In this document: one piece after another, positions 53,370 through 62,743 of the stretch | How the letters are laid out: each line of letters starts with the position of its first letter | Position numbering within the stretch: the first letter of the stretch is position 1 | Assembly (NCBI GenBank): GCA_023666705.1 | Contig: JAMPBO010000015.1 | Coordinates: 1 to 64,000 of the forward strand | From: Bacteroides sp. | GTDB lineage: Bacteria > Bacillota > Clostridia > Lachnospirales > Lachnospiraceae | Reading direction: 5' to 3' | DNA length: 64,000 nt | Position numbers and translations under genes: made by a program | The notes under the pieces: generated by a model | Database searches by the model: none | The model's input: only the letters and a program-made list of their open reading frames with translations | What the model was told of the DNA's origin: nothing

Positions 53370-56300
53370 TTACTCAATCAACAGCATGATATCATTGATT
53401 GCACGTTCTGCAACATCAATCAGTTCATCCTGAATGAGACTTGAGGTTTTCAGTGCAAAGCCTGACTGTTTTTCTGCAACAAACCGAAGTGCACCCTGAT
53501 ACCGTTTCAGCAGCATATCGATACGCTCCGTTTTCACAGGTGCAGTCGGCAACATGTAAAGCTTAAGCTCACCGTTTAAATATTTGATATCGGTAATATA
53601 TCCCCGCCTTGCAATTGATTTCAAATATGCAACATCAAGCAGGCGGAGCAGCTCTTTCGGCGGCTCGCCAAAGCGGTCCTTTACCTCCTCTATGATTGCA
53701 TCGTTGTCCTCCCTGCCGTCACATCTTGATATCCTCCTATATAAATCAAGCTTAACATATTCATTTTTTACATATGCGTCAGGAATATATGCATCCACAG
53801 GAAGCTCTATTGCAGTATCAAACTCCGTAGCGGTTTCCTCGCCCGACAATCTTTTGATTGCATCATTTAACATTTTGCAGTAAAGGTCATATCCAACTGC
53901 TTCGATATTTCCCGACTGCTCCTGTCCAAGCAAGTTGCCTGCCCCTCTTATCTCCAAATCCTTCATGGAAATTTTATAGCCTGAACCAAGCTCCGTGTAC
54001 TCCCTGATAGCCTTAAGCCTTTTTTCTGCCACTTCCTTAATCATTTTGTCACGCTTATACAGCAAAAATGCATATGCACTTCGATTGGAACGCCCCACAC
54101 GCCCCCTGAGCTGGTACAACTGGGACAACCCGAAATTGTCTGCATCGTGAATAATAATCGTGTTTACATTTGGAATGTCAAGTCCTGTCTCAATAATCGT
54201 TGTGGACACAAGTACATCTATTTCTTTCCGGATAAACCGCCGCATAACCTCCTCAAGCTCCCGCTCGTTCATTTTACCATGGGCAAACTGAACGTTAGCG
54301 TTCGGCAGGACAGCCCTTAACTCCGCCGTTATATCCTCTATGGTATTTACCCTGTTGTAAACGTAATACACCTGCCCGCCTCTGTTTAATTCCCTGTTGA
54401 CTGCCTCCTTCACAAACTCTATGTCGTACTCCATAATATAGGTCTGTATTGGCATCCTGTCCACAGGTGCCTCCTCCAGAAGACTTATGTCACGCAGCCC
54501 CACAAGGCTCATGTGAAGCGTTCTCGGTATCGGCGTAGCCGTAAGCGTCAGCACATCCACATTCCTTTTCATTTGCTTGATGGTTTCCTTGTGCTTCACT
54601 CCGAACCGCTGCTCCTCGTCTATAATGAGCAGTCCCAAATTTTTAAACTGTACATCCTTGGAAAGCAGTCTGTGGGTTCCTATGACAATATCTGCCTGTC
54701 CGCTTTTCAAATCTGCAATCGTCTGCTTAATTTCCGCAGCAGTGCAAAATCTCGAAAGCATCCTGATATTGATTGGGAAATCCTTCATACGCTCAGTAAA
54801 GGTATCATAGTGCTGCTCTGCAAGGATTGTCGTCGGCACTAAATATGCTACCTGCCGGTTGTCCTGCACCGCTTTAAATGCAGCCCTGATTGCAACCTCT
54901 GTCTTACCAAATCCCACATCGCCGCATATGAGTCTGTCCATAATTCCGTCACTTTCCATATCGCTCTTTGTATCGTCAATGGCATGCTGCTGGTCAATGG
55001 TCTCCTCATATGGAAAAAGCTCCTCAAATTCCTTCTGCCATGTAGTGTCAGGCGAATAAGAAAATCCCTTTAATGTTTTTCTTGCCGCATACAAGTCCAA
55101 AAGCTCTTTCGCAATATCATCCACATGTCCCTTGACCCTCTGCCTTACCGTATGCCATTCTGCCCCACCAAGCCGGTTCAGCTTTGGCTTTACGCCATCC
55201 TTACCCGACAGCTTTCCTATCATATTAAATTGCTCAACAGGAACAAACAGCTTACTCCCCTTTGCATATTCCACACTGATATAATCCTTCAGCCGTCCGT
55301 CCGTTTTGACCTTCTCAATTCCCTTGTAGATACCGACGCCGTGATTTTCATGTACAACATAATCACCAACGGATAAATCAGCAAAGCTGTTTATTTTATC
55401 CCCTGCATATTTTACCTTTTTCTTTCCTTTTTTAACCTCTTTTTCAGTAAATATATCACTCTCACTTATGACAATCAGCTTACTGTCAGGCAGTTCAAAG
55501 CCCGACTCCATACGCCCCACTACCACAACAATTTCTCCCTTTTTTAAAGGAGCACCCGCCGCCTCGCTGTAATGTGCCGTTATATCATTATCCCGTAAAT
55601 TGGCGGCAATTCTCTTTGCCCTTGTAGCAGATGGGGATACGATAATAATCCTGTAATCATTTTTTCTCCATTTGCCTATGTCCTTCATAAGCGACTCAAA
55701 GCTGTTGTTATAGCTTAAGATATCCTTAGACGAAAAACCAACCGCCTGATTTTCCTTCCATCTTGGCTGCTTTAAGTATATGGATGACATCAAAATAAGA
55801 CATCTTGACGTCATTTTTGCTAATACGCTCTTTCCGTCATATATTACATTTGCCTGTGTGGGGAGCACATATCCGCCAAGCAGTCTTCCCTCCATGGATG
55901 CGGCAAATTCCTGCGTATATACGGTTGCCTGCCGTTCCACCTTGTCAGGCTCAAGTACATACACAAACGCATCCTTCGGAAAATAATCGAGGAAGGATAC
56001 CGTGTCATCATAAAAATATTCCACCATACTGTCCAAGCCCATGGTTGAATTAAACTCCTTAAGCTCCTCAAAAGTTGTTTCCACCATACGCTTCAGCCTT
56101 GCATACTGCTCTGTCCGAAATTCTTTTTTGAGCTGTGCAGACTGCTTTTTATATTCCTGATTTATCATTTTTATTCCCTTTTCAATCCGCTCATTTGTAA
56201 GCACCATCTCACTTGACGGACAGATTGTAACACTGCTTACCTCCTCTATGGAACGTTGGCTTTCCACGTCAAAGCTTCTTATGGATGAGATATCATCGCC

Positions 56301-56882
56301 CCACAATTCAACACGATAAGGGCACTCCTCAGTAAGAGGGTATATATCTATAATACCACCTCTTACAGAAAACTGCCCTGGTGTTTCAACCATTGTTACC
56401 TTTTCATATCCAAGTGTTGTAAGCTTTTCGGAAAATAGTCCCAGGTCAAGCGTATCACCTGTACTTACCGTCTCGCTCCCTGCCATAAATTCATCAAGCG
56501 GCGGCAGCTTATCCATCAACCCCTCTATGGTGGTGACGACTACCGTGGGCTCCCCCATTGCAAGACGTCTGAATATTTCGATACGGTTTTTTACCGTTGT
56601 ATTGTTGTGTATGTCAGCATAATAAAACAGCAAATCCTTTGCAGGATAATAAAATACATTTCTGTCAAAAAACTTATAGTCCCTGACCACATCTCTTGCC
56701 TTTTTCTCATCCGCAACAACAATTAGTTTACTATTGCTGCCGCCCTTTACCGTCTCCATCAAAAGCGGTGCTATACTATAATCAAGCCCCCATGCATGGA
56801 TTGGAAACTTATTTTTATCTATACTGTCCTGAAGCTTTACAAATCCCGGATTTTCTTCAAATGCCGCAATCATTGCCTGCAT
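53370..56882 (-). CDS. mfd: Transcription-repair coupling factor
   Basis: About 1170 residues. It displaces stalled RNA polymerase and recruits UvrA. UvrB-like N-terminal domain; CarD-like polymerase-interaction domain INSFADLSVGDYVVHENHGV near 505-525; translocase with Walker A DVGFGKTEVAIRAAFKA, DEEQRFG, LTATPIPRTLHMS, TGLDIPNVNTIIIHDAD and QLYQLRGRVGRS; a C-terminal TRCF domain. The start is the ATG at 56882 with GGAGG eight nt upstream; the TTG at 56897 overlaps that site. It follows pth closely, a typical clostridial order. Confidence 0.96.
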   Translation of the reverse strand: MQAMIAAFEENPGFVKLQDSIDKNKFPIHAWGLDYSIAPLLMETVKGGSNSKLIVVADEKKARDVVRDYKFFDRNVFYYPAKDLLFYYADIHNNTTVKNRIEIFRRLAMGEPTVVVTTIEGLMDKLPPLDEFMAGSETVSTGDTLDLGLFSEKLTTLGYEKVTMVETPGQFSVRGGIIDIYPLTEECPYRVELWGDDISSIRSFDVESQRSIEEVSSVTICPSSEMVLTNERIEKGIKMINQEYKKQSAQLKKEFRTEQYARLKRMVETTFEELKEFNSTMGLDSMVEYFYDDTVSFLDYFPKDAFVYVLEPDKVERQATVYTQEFAASMEGRLLGGYVLPTQANVIYDGKSVLAKMTSRCLILMSSIYLKQPRWKENQAVGFSSKDILSYNNSFESLMKDIGKWRKNDYRIIIVSPSATRAKRIAANLRDNDITAHYSEAAGAPLKKGEIVVVVGRMESGFELPDSKLIVISESDIFTEKEVKKGKKKVKYAGDKINSFADLSVGDYVVHENHGVGIYKGIEKVKTDGRLKDYISVEYAKGSKLFVPVEQFNMIGKLSGKDGVKPKLNRLGGAEWHTVRQRVKGHVDDIAKELLDLYAARKTLKGFSYSPDTTWQKEFEELFPYEETIDQQHAIDDTKSDMESDGIMDRLICGDVGFGKTEVAIRAAFKAVQDNRQVAYLVPTTILAEQHYDTFTERMKDFPINIRMLSRFCTAAEIKQTIADLKSGQADIVIGTHRLLSKDVQFKNLGLLIIDEEQRFGVKHKETIKQMKRNVDVLTLTATPIPRTLHMSLVGLRDISLLEEAPVDRMPIQTYIMEYDIEFVKEAVNRELNRGGQVYYVYNRVNTIEDITAELRAVLPNANVQFAHGKMNERELEEVMRRFIRKEIDVLVSTTIIETGLDIPNVNTIIIHDADNFGLSQLYQLRGRVGRSNRSAYAFLLYKRDKMIKEVAEKRLKAIREYTELGSGYKISMKDLEIRGAGNLLGQEQSGNIEAVGYDLYCKMLNDAIKRLSGEETATEFDTAIELPVDAYIPDAYVKNEYVKLDLYRRISRCDGREDNDAIIEEVKDRFGEPPKELLRLLDVAYLKSIARRGYITDIKYLNGELKLYMLPTAPVKTERIDMLLKRYQGALRFVAEKQSGFALKTSSLIQDELIDVAERAINDIMLLIE

Positions 56883-56897
56883 ATCAAGAACCTCCAA

Positions 56898-57455
56898 CTA
56901 ATTAAATTTATTCATTGCAGCGTCTATGCCCTCTGAAAGCACAACCGCAACAGCAGCCGCAGCATTTTTTGTGCTCTCCCTGATTACAGGCTGCTCATCC
57001 TTAGAAAAATGTCCCAGCACATAATCCGCCAAATCCATATGCTTTGGTTTTTCCCCAATGCCGACTTTGATACGTGCAAACGCCTCCGTTCCAATACAGG
57101 AAATAATATTTTTTATTCCGTTATGTCCGCCTGCACTGCCCTTCGCCCTTATTCTCAGCTTTCCGACATCGAGACTAACATCATCATAAATAACAATGAT
57201 ATCACTGCTGTCACATTTATAATAATCCATAAGTGCACGGACGCTCTCGCCACTCAAATTCATGTAGGTCATGGGCATGGCAAGAATAACCTTTTCTCCA
57301 CCGATAATCCCCTTTCCTATGAGTGCTTTATGTTTTTTTGTGTCCACCCTTATATCATACGCATCACTAAGTGCATATATAACAGAAAAACCAACGTTAT
57401 GCCTCGTCCCCTGATACTCTTTTGTAGGATTTCCGAGTCCGATAATAAGTTTCAT
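56898..57455 (-). CDS. pth: Peptidyl-tRNA hydrolase
   Basis: 185 residues. It releases peptides from dropped-off peptidyl-tRNA. KLIIGLGNPTKEYQGTRHNVGFSVI holds the conserved Asn and catalytic His. MTYMNLSGESV, VIYDDVSLDVGKLRIRAKGSAGGHNGIK and the C-terminal lid follow. The start at 57455 is typical for the family; a GTG at 57467 would overlap the nucleotidyltransferase gene by 8 nt. mfd begins 15 nt after its stop. Confidence 0.95.
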   Translation of the reverse strand: MKLIIGLGNPTKEYQGTRHNVGFSVIYALSDAYDIRVDTKKHKALIGKGIIGGEKVILAMPMTYMNLSGESVRALMDYYKCDSSDIIVIYDDVSLDVGKLRIRAKGSAGGHNGIKNIISCIGTEAFARIKVGIGEKPKHMDLADYVLGHFSKDEQPVIRESTKNAAAAVAVVLSEGIDAAMNKFN

Positions 57456-57459
57456 ACCA

Positions 57460-58200
57460 TCAGACACCCCTGTTTCTCATAATTTGCTCTGCTTCTTCAA
57501 GCTGCTCCACTGTATTAACGCCCCGTATTTCATCCAGTGCCTCCGGTGCAACCGGAACAGCAGAAACCTTAAGTCCCGTTTTCTTTATAATGGAAATGGT
57601 ATCCGTAAGATAATATTCCCCTTGGATATTGTTATTGTCAAGCATATCGAGTGCCGCATAAAGTGCCTCGGAATTATAGATATAAATTCCTGAATTTATC
57701 TCCTTTACGTCCTGCTCCTCATCCGTTGCATCCTTTTGCTCCACAATCTTTAGAAAATCTCCATCATTGCCTCTGATAATTCTTCCGTACCCGTAAGGCT
57801 CATCCACAATGGCAGAAAGCACTGTAACGCCATTTGCACGTTTTTTGTGCTCATCAATTAATTTTTCTAAGGTTTTTCCCGTTATAAGCGGAGTATCACC
57901 ACACAAGACGATGGTATCACCGTCTGTCCCGATAAAATCCCTTGCACACTTGACCGCATGTCCTGTACCAAGCTGCTCCGTCTGCTCCACATAATCAACA
58001 ATGTCATATATGGCATTTTTTACATCCTTTGCCTTGTAGCCGACTATCACACATACATCCTGTGCACCTGCATCCTGTGCTGCTTTTATCACATAATGTA
58101 CCATAGGCTGCCCTTCGCATTTATGTATCACCTTAGGCAAATCCGAATTCATTCTTGTTCCCTTACCTGCTGCCAATATAACAGCCTTTATTTTACTCAT
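57460..58200 (-). CDS. GlmU-type nucleotidyltransferase, single domain
   Basis: 246 residues. AVILAAGKGTRMNSDLPKVIHKCEGQPM is the pyrophosphorylase signature of GlmU-like enzymes. QTEQLGTGHAVKCA, LCGDTPLITGKTL, GYGRIIRGNDG, VEQKDATDEEQ, VKEINSGIYIY and NNIQGEYYLTD are also GlmU-like and point to UTP + GlcNAc-1-P chemistry. The C-terminal left-handed beta-helix acetyltransferase domain is absent: the frame ends in a normal stop just ahead of pth, so this is not a sequencing frameshift. Either the acetyl step is done elsewhere or the enzyme has another sugar-phosphate substrate. The start follows GGAGG by 6 nt and overlaps the lipoprotein stop by 8 nt. Confidence 0.82.
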   Translation of the reverse strand: MSKIKAVILAAGKGTRMNSDLPKVIHKCEGQPMVHYVIKAAQDAGAQDVCVIVGYKAKDVKNAIYDIVDYVEQTEQLGTGHAVKCARDFIGTDGDTIVLCGDTPLITGKTLEKLIDEHKKRANGVTVLSAIVDEPYGYGRIIRGNDGDFLKIVEQKDATDEEQDVKEINSGIYIYNSEALYAALDMLDNNNIQGEYYLTDTISIIKKTGLKVSAVPVAPEALDEIRGVNTVEQLEEAEQIMRNRGV

Positions 58201-59200
58201 AGTCTTCCTCCGCTTTCCAGCTTCTCCATTTTTCCAAATATTCATCAAGTGCGTTTTTCAGCGTTTCCGCTGCCGCAGCATCATATTCTGCACTCAGATA
58301 TAAAACTCCGTCATTTACGGGTGCGTTTACCGTTATCATGGCACAAAATGCATCCTGATTGTACAGGGAATAATTTTCAGGGGTGCCATGAATCCCCTTT
58401 GTTGTCTCTGCCAGTGCATTGGTGCCTGTATCATTTAGTATGATGGCAACCGCAAACCATTCTTCCGCATCGCTCTCAACATCCATCCCTACATTTTCTG
58501 TATCTTCATATGCAGTTTCACCCATGCTTTCTTTGACAGCCGCTTCCCTGTCTGCATCCGAATCCGTTGCACCTAAAATATCACGATATGGCACTACCAA
58601 AAATGCCTCTATCATGTCGGTTGTGACAATCCTTTCATCGCTGGCATTATGAATTCTCGGTCCCAAATCATATCTATTGTTATATCCGTCCAACAGCTTT
58701 TTGTCAAGTGCCCGGCAATATTCAATACTCTCCTCCCGTACAAGCTGATATGCAAAATCATACACCGTAAGAAAGCTTATGTTTGATGGGCTTAAGCCCC
58801 CTGATTTATGTGCTCCAAAGGAACCATAAACCGTGAAGGTTTTCGCCGTTCCTTTTGTCAGGTCACGGTTTCCCACGCTTTCACGCATACTGTACGCACG
58901 CTCCTTTAAAATAAGGTTTTTCAGCTCCTCAAGCTCCTCACTGCTGATGGAAAACTGCCGGGTCTCCATCTCTAATTCATCATACAGCTTTTCAAAATCA
59001 TCTGCGTAGATTTCCACACTGCAATCATTATAAATACAGATGTGCAGTGCATAACTCATATAATCCTCCGTCATGCCTATGGGTTTTGTTGTAATCTCAA
59101 TCAGCTTATCCTGATTCAACTCAGGAAGCTCTTCCTCGTTGCAGCCACAAAATGCCCACATGGATATGAACAATATGAAAACAAGAAGCACTCTTTTCAT
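58193..59200 (-). CDS. Hypothetical lipoprotein
   Basis: 335 residues, unrecognised. Lipobox AFCGC gives a lipid-anchored, exported protein. The body is acidic with alternating strands and helices and no clear motif; PIGMTEDYMSYALHICIYND, SISSEELEELKNLILKERAY and SLYNQDAFCAMITVNAP are among its more regular parts. The last codons overlap the nucleotidyltransferase start (ATGAGTAA), so it is the first gene of the unit lipoprotein / nucleotidyltransferase / pth / mfd. Function cannot be inferred. Confidence 0.7.
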   Translation of the reverse strand: MKRVLLVFILFISMWAFCGCNEEELPELNQDKLIEITTKPIGMTEDYMSYALHICIYNDCSVEIYADDFEKLYDELEMETRQFSISSEELEELKNLILKERAYSMRESVGNRDLTKGTAKTFTVYGSFGAHKSGGLSPSNISFLTVYDFAYQLVREESIEYCRALDKKLLDGYNNRYDLGPRIHNASDERIVTTDMIEAFLVVPYRDILGATDSDADREAAVKESMGETAYEDTENVGMDVESDAEEWFAVAIILNDTGTNALAETTKGIHGTPENYSLYNQDAFCAMITVNAPVNDGVLYLSAEYDAAAAETLKNALDEYLEKWRSWKAEEDYE

Positions 59201-59302
59201 TACTCACCAAACCTACTCCTTCTAAGGACAGTTACCATTATTTGCCTGCTTAGTATACCGCTTTTCACAAAAAATATCAAGCTTGCTTAAAACAAACGGG
59301 AA

Positions 59303-59362
59303 ATGAAAAAGACTGCTCCGCAAAGCTTGTCCGTTTGGACAGCTTTTTTGCGGGGCAGCCTC
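59303..59362 (-). terminator. feo operon terminator
   Basis: GGCTGCCCCGCAAAAAAGC pairs with GCTTTGCGGAGCAGTC on the minus strand; the inner arms are TGTCC/GGACA. A TTTTTC tail follows. Same hairpin family as 30074, 51044 and 52181. Confidence 0.75.
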
Positions 59363-59422
59363 TTTGATACTTCATTACAAGTACCCGTGTGTGTAGTTGA
59401 AAATAATATGTTTATGGCATAT

Positions 59423-59581
59423 TTAAGATTGTTTTGCACTGCTCTTACAATGACCTGACATGGCACAGGAGCTGCATCCACAGCCGCAGCCCGAACTGCC
59501 CTTTGCCCGGTCCTTTACAAGGCTTCTCACGCTGGAATAAAAAATTGCAATCAACAATACAATAAGTACAGCATCTATCAA
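59423..59581 (-). CDS. FeoB-associated Cys-rich membrane peptide
   Basis: 52 residues, too short for ordinary gene calling. It starts with TTG at 59581, one base after the feoB stop, with GGAGG ten nt upstream inside the last feoB codons. Residues 3-15 form a transmembrane helix (DAVLIVLLIAIFY). The C-terminal half is GCGCGCSSCAMSGHC, six or more cysteines for metal or Fe-S binding. Such peptides are commonly encoded after feoB in Firmicutes and probably assist ferrous iron transfer on the cytoplasmic face. Translation is likely coupled to feoB. Confidence 0.85.
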   Translation of the reverse strand: MIDAVLIVLLIAIFYSSVRSLVKDRAKGSSGCGCGCSSCAMSGHCKSSAKQS

Positions 59582-61651
59582 TTAAATCAATCCTCCTACA
59601 AGCTTTACAATCAGTGCAACCAAATATGCGGTAACCATCTGTACGAGAACTGCCCCGCCTGTTGCCTTCCAAGTCTTAAGCTCTCTCTTAAGTGCTCCGA
59701 CTGCTGCAAAGCACGGCATACACAAAAGGTTAAATACCATATATGCATAGGCAGCTGCCTTCGTCGGAATATCCTTTCTCATAGTAGGAAGTGCATTTTC
59801 GTCGCCTCCCTCAAACAGGACACCCTCTGCATATATATCTGCTGCCGCTTCACTGTCATATTCGCCATTTTCAAAGCCAAGCTCCTCAAGCTCTTCAGAT
59901 GACATGCCGGCAAAAAATTCTTCCAAATATTCGTCCGTTACATCCTCCTCATATAACTGTGCAAATGTAACGACTACATTTTCCTTTGCAATCCATCCTG
60001 TAACAACTCCCACAGCAGGTCTCCACTCACCGAATCCAAGCGGCTTAAATACAGGTGCCACAACCCTTCCTGCTGATGCAAGGAAGCTGTTTTCCATGTT
60101 TTCACACATGATGGAGTTGTCCTCATTCAGCTTTTTGTTTTCTCCATTGAAGGAGTCACCATTGAAGTTAGAAAGGAACCATATCAATACGGTGGAAAGA
60201 AGAATAATTGTTCCTGCCTTCTTTCCGAAGCCCTTCACCTTTTCCCATCCATGTATCAGTACACTCTTTATCGTCGGAATCCTGTACTGTGGAAGCTCCA
60301 TAATAAAGTTTGATGCCTCAGATTTATAAACAACCTTATTGAGGAACAAGCTTACTACAATTGCTGCCACTAAAGCAAGGATATATAATGAATACGTAAC
60401 AAGTGTCTGATTGTCATCAGCAAAAATAGTGGATGCAAACATTGCAAAAATCGGAAGCTTAGCACCACAAGGCATAAAGGTTGTTATGGTTGCCGTTATT
60501 TTTCTGTCCTTTTCCTTTTCCAGCGTTCTTGTCGCCATAATGGCAGGAACGCCACATCCGTAGCCCATAAGAAGCGGAATAAAGGAACGTCCGGAAAGTC
60601 CGAATTTCCTAAAAATCCGGTCCATAATAAATGCAACTCTTGCCATATATCCACTGTCCTCTAACACGGACATAAGGAGATAGAGCACAAGTACAAGCGG
60701 CATGAAGCCAAGCACGGCTCCGACACCTTCCAGTATACCGTCAACCACAAGTGCCTGCAGCCATGGGGATGCACCTTCGATTGCTCCTGCAATACCATCT
60801 GTAATCCATGACCACACTGTACCTACAAGACCCTCAAGCCATTTTCCCGGGCTGTTGATTCCAAGCCACAGGAAGTTCTCACTGAATGTACAGGCGAACA
60901 TAATGTACATAATAATCAAAAAGATTGGAATTCCCAAAATACGGTTTGTCAGTATCTTATCAATCCGGTCAGACTTCGTCTCCTCTGTCTTTGCCGCCTT
61001 TTTCTTCTTTACGGTTTTCGCTACGATACCATCTATTGCCGTGTATCTGATATCTGCCACCTTAATTTCTGCTTCTTCCTTGTCCTCCTCGCTTGTCGCT
61101 CCTGCTTCAAGCTTTTTAATTTCCTCAAATATCGGAAGCTGCTTTGGCTCACTTTTGGTTTCAGCAAGCTGCTCCACTGCATTAAGCAGCTCATCAATCC
61201 CTTTCCCGGTCCTTGCCACCATAGGAATTATGGTAAGTCCAAGTTCCTTTTCAAGTTCCGGAACATTAATTTCCGTGCCTGCCTCTGCAACCTCGTCCAT
61301 CATATTAAGTGCAACAATCATCGGCACCTTTGTCTCCATAATCTGGAGGGTCAGATATAAGTTTCTCTCGATGGATGCTGCATCTACAATATCTACCACC
61401 ACATCAGGCTTTTCACCATTCTTGCCTGTGATGGTTTCCATTGCTACTATCTCCTCCGCAGAATACGGGGAGAGTGAATATGTACCCGGAAGATCCAGTA
61501 TCTTGATTTCTTTATTTTTTTTGCATGTGCCTTCTTTTTTATCTACCGTAACTCCGGGCCAGTTTCCCACATGCTGCTTGGAGCCCGTAAGTGCATTAAA
61601 TAATGTTGTTTTTCCGCAGTTTGGATTACCTGCTAACGCTACCTTTATCAC
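59582..61651 (-). CDS. feoB: Ferrous iron transporter B
   Basis: 689 residues. The N-terminal G domain has G1 AGNPNCGKTTLFNALTG, G2 region NWPGVTVDKKEG, G3 DLPGTYSLSPYS and G4 NMMD. A linker of about 60 charged residues (200-255) follows, then the transmembrane core with two Gate motifs and LLMGYGCGVPAIMATRTL, where the Cys in GCGVPA lies in the proposed iron path. The start is GTG at 61651 with AAGGAGG. It follows two feoA genes and is followed by a Cys-rich peptide. DtxR-type operators precede the operon. Confidence 0.95.
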   Translation of the reverse strand: MIKVALAGNPNCGKTTLFNALTGSKQHVGNWPGVTVDKKEGTCKKNKEIKILDLPGTYSLSPYSAEEIVAMETITGKNGEKPDVVVDIVDAASIERNLYLTLQIMETKVPMIVALNMMDEVAEAGTEINVPELEKELGLTIIPMVARTGKGIDELLNAVEQLAETKSEPKQLPIFEEIKKLEAGATSEEDKEEAEIKVADIRYTAIDGIVAKTVKKKKAAKTEETKSDRIDKILTNRILGIPIFLIIMYIMFACTFSENFLWLGINSPGKWLEGLVGTVWSWITDGIAGAIEGASPWLQALVVDGILEGVGAVLGFMPLVLVLYLLMSVLEDSGYMARVAFIMDRIFRKFGLSGRSFIPLLMGYGCGVPAIMATRTLEKEKDRKITATITTFMPCGAKLPIFAMFASTIFADDNQTLVTYSLYILALVAAIVVSLFLNKVVYKSEASNFIMELPQYRIPTIKSVLIHGWEKVKGFGKKAGTIILLSTVLIWFLSNFNGDSFNGENKKLNEDNSIMCENMENSFLASAGRVVAPVFKPLGFGEWRPAVGVVTGWIAKENVVVTFAQLYEEDVTDEYLEEFFAGMSSEELEELGFENGEYDSEAAADIYAEGVLFEGGDENALPTMRKDIPTKAAAYAYMVFNLLCMPCFAAVGALKRELKTWKATGGAVLVQMVTAYLVALIVKLVGGLI

Positions 61652-61667
61652 TTTTATCCTCCTTGTA

Positions 61668-61886
61668 TTACTTTAAAACAATTGCCTGTGCCTCATCTTT
61701 TCTCAGGCTCAAATCATATCCCCTAAGCTCTACCTGAACAGGGTCACCAAGCGGTGCAACCTTGATTACGTCTATTTTTGTTCCCGGAGTAACGCCCATT
61801 TCAAGGACACGTCTTCTTATATTTCCCGCTCCCTTTATGGCATCCACAACTCCGCTCTGTCCCGGCTTTAAATCACCTAACGTCAT
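61668..61886 (-). CDS. feoA: FeoA-domain protein (1)
   Basis: 72 residues, SH3-like FeoA: TLGDLKPGQSGVVDAIKGAG, RRRVLEMGVTPGTKIDVIKVAPLGDP, and LSLRKDEAQAIVL. It is thought to modulate FeoB. It lies between the second feoA copy and feoB, 16 nt before feoB. Confidence 0.92.
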   Translation of the reverse strand: MTLGDLKPGQSGVVDAIKGAGNIRRRVLEMGVTPGTKIDVIKVAPLGDPVQVELRGYDLSLRKDEAQAIVLK

Positions 61887-61916
61887 ATCTTCAGATCCTT
61901 TCCCTATATATTTTCT

Positions 61917-62138
61917 TTAGTCACAAACTATAATTCTGGATGCAAGGCTTCTGTCTAACGCCATACGGACTCCTTTGACAACCAAAATCAATCCGCTTGC
62001 ATTCTGATCTACAACCTCTACCTTTTCGCCGGGGATAAATCCCATCTCCCGCAACCGGTTGATTACGTCCTCTTTTCCGATAAATCTTGAAATGGTTTTT
62101 ACATCTCCTGCAACCGCCATAGATAATGCCATAGACAT
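61917..62138 (-). CDS. feoA: FeoA-domain protein (2)
   Basis: 73 residues, again the FeoA fold: LSMAVAGDVKTISRFIGKED, NRLREMGFIPGEKVEVVDQN, GLILVVKGVRMALDRSLASRI. It is clearly diverged from the other copy, so the two probably have different partners. The start could be MALSMAV at 62132. It is the first gene of the feo operon, 13 nt downstream of the DtxR-type box. Confidence 0.9.
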   Translation of the reverse strand: MSMALSMAVAGDVKTISRFIGKEDVINRLREMGFIPGEKVEVVDQNASGLILVVKGVRMALDRSLASRIIVCD

Positions 62139-62150
62139 TCACCTCCTAAG

Positions 62151-62202
62151 TTAGTCATTTCAAACTAATTATTTCATTTATATATTAGTTAAAACTAACT
62201 AA
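62151..62202. promoter_or_regulatory. Two DtxR-type operators between feoA and the regulator gene
   Basis: TTAGTCATTTCAAACTAA (62151-62168) and TTAGTTAAAACTAACTAA (62185-62202) are 18-bp imperfect palindromes related to the DtxR/IdeR pattern TTAGG-n-CCTAA. They lie in the divergent promoter region and probably let the regulator shut off feo, and perhaps itself, when iron is plentiful. Confidence 0.7.
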
Positions 62203-62359
62203 CTTGTCAAGGGGGTACATTGAAAAAATTTGAATTTTTTATTTCCATGTGCTAGAATATGCACTAACAATTAATATATAGAGCTAAGCAAAATTCATTA
62301 TTTCTAAAATATAGTTTTGCCAATGACTATAAGCAACAGAAAGTATTGGGGTAATAATT

Positions 62360-62734
62360 ATGAAAATACAAGAATCAGCAGAAGACTATCTCGAAGCAAT
62401 CCTGCACATCAGCCAGACAAAAGAATATGTACGTGCCATAGATGTAGTTCACCACCTTGGCATTTCCAAGCCAAGCGTAAGTGTTTATCTAAAAAATTTA
62501 AAGCAAAACGGATATATCAATGTAGACGGAAACGGACATTTGACGCTTACAGATAAGGGTGCTGAAATTGCCAACAAAATTTATGAACGCCACAACACCC
62601 TTGCAGAGTTTTTTATTTCCATTGGTGTTGAGCACGACACTGCATACAAGGATGCATGCAGAGTCGAACATGATTTAAGCGATGAGTCATTTGCTGCCAT
62701 AAAAAAGCATTTTTTGGAAAGTGTCTCAAAGTAA
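62360..62734 (+). CDS. DtxR/MntR-family metal-dependent repressor
   Basis: 124 residues, short form without the C-terminal SH3 domain. N-terminal winged helix: QESAEDYLEAILHISQTKEY, IDVVHHLGISKPSVSVYLKNL. Dimerisation and metal site: YERHNTLAEFFISIGVE and DACRVEHDLSDE, which provide the His, Cys/Glu and His ligands of the family. The divergent feo operon and two palindromes make it the likely ferrous-iron sensor of this region. It is convergent with the ZIP gene, 9 bp between stops. Confidence 0.9.
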   Translation: MKIQESAEDYLEAILHISQTKEYVRAIDVVHHLGISKPSVSVYLKNLKQNGYINVDGNGHLTLTDKGAEIANKIYERHNTLAEFFISIGVEHDTAYKDACRVEHDLSDESFAAIKKHFLESVSK

Positions 62735-62743
62735 TTTTATCTG

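Noticed and set aside
60702-61676. 324-codon open frame on the plus strand
   Set aside because: It lies wholly antisense to feoB, is Ser/Thr/Ile/Pro-rich low-complexity, and has no ribosome binding site or family resemblance.
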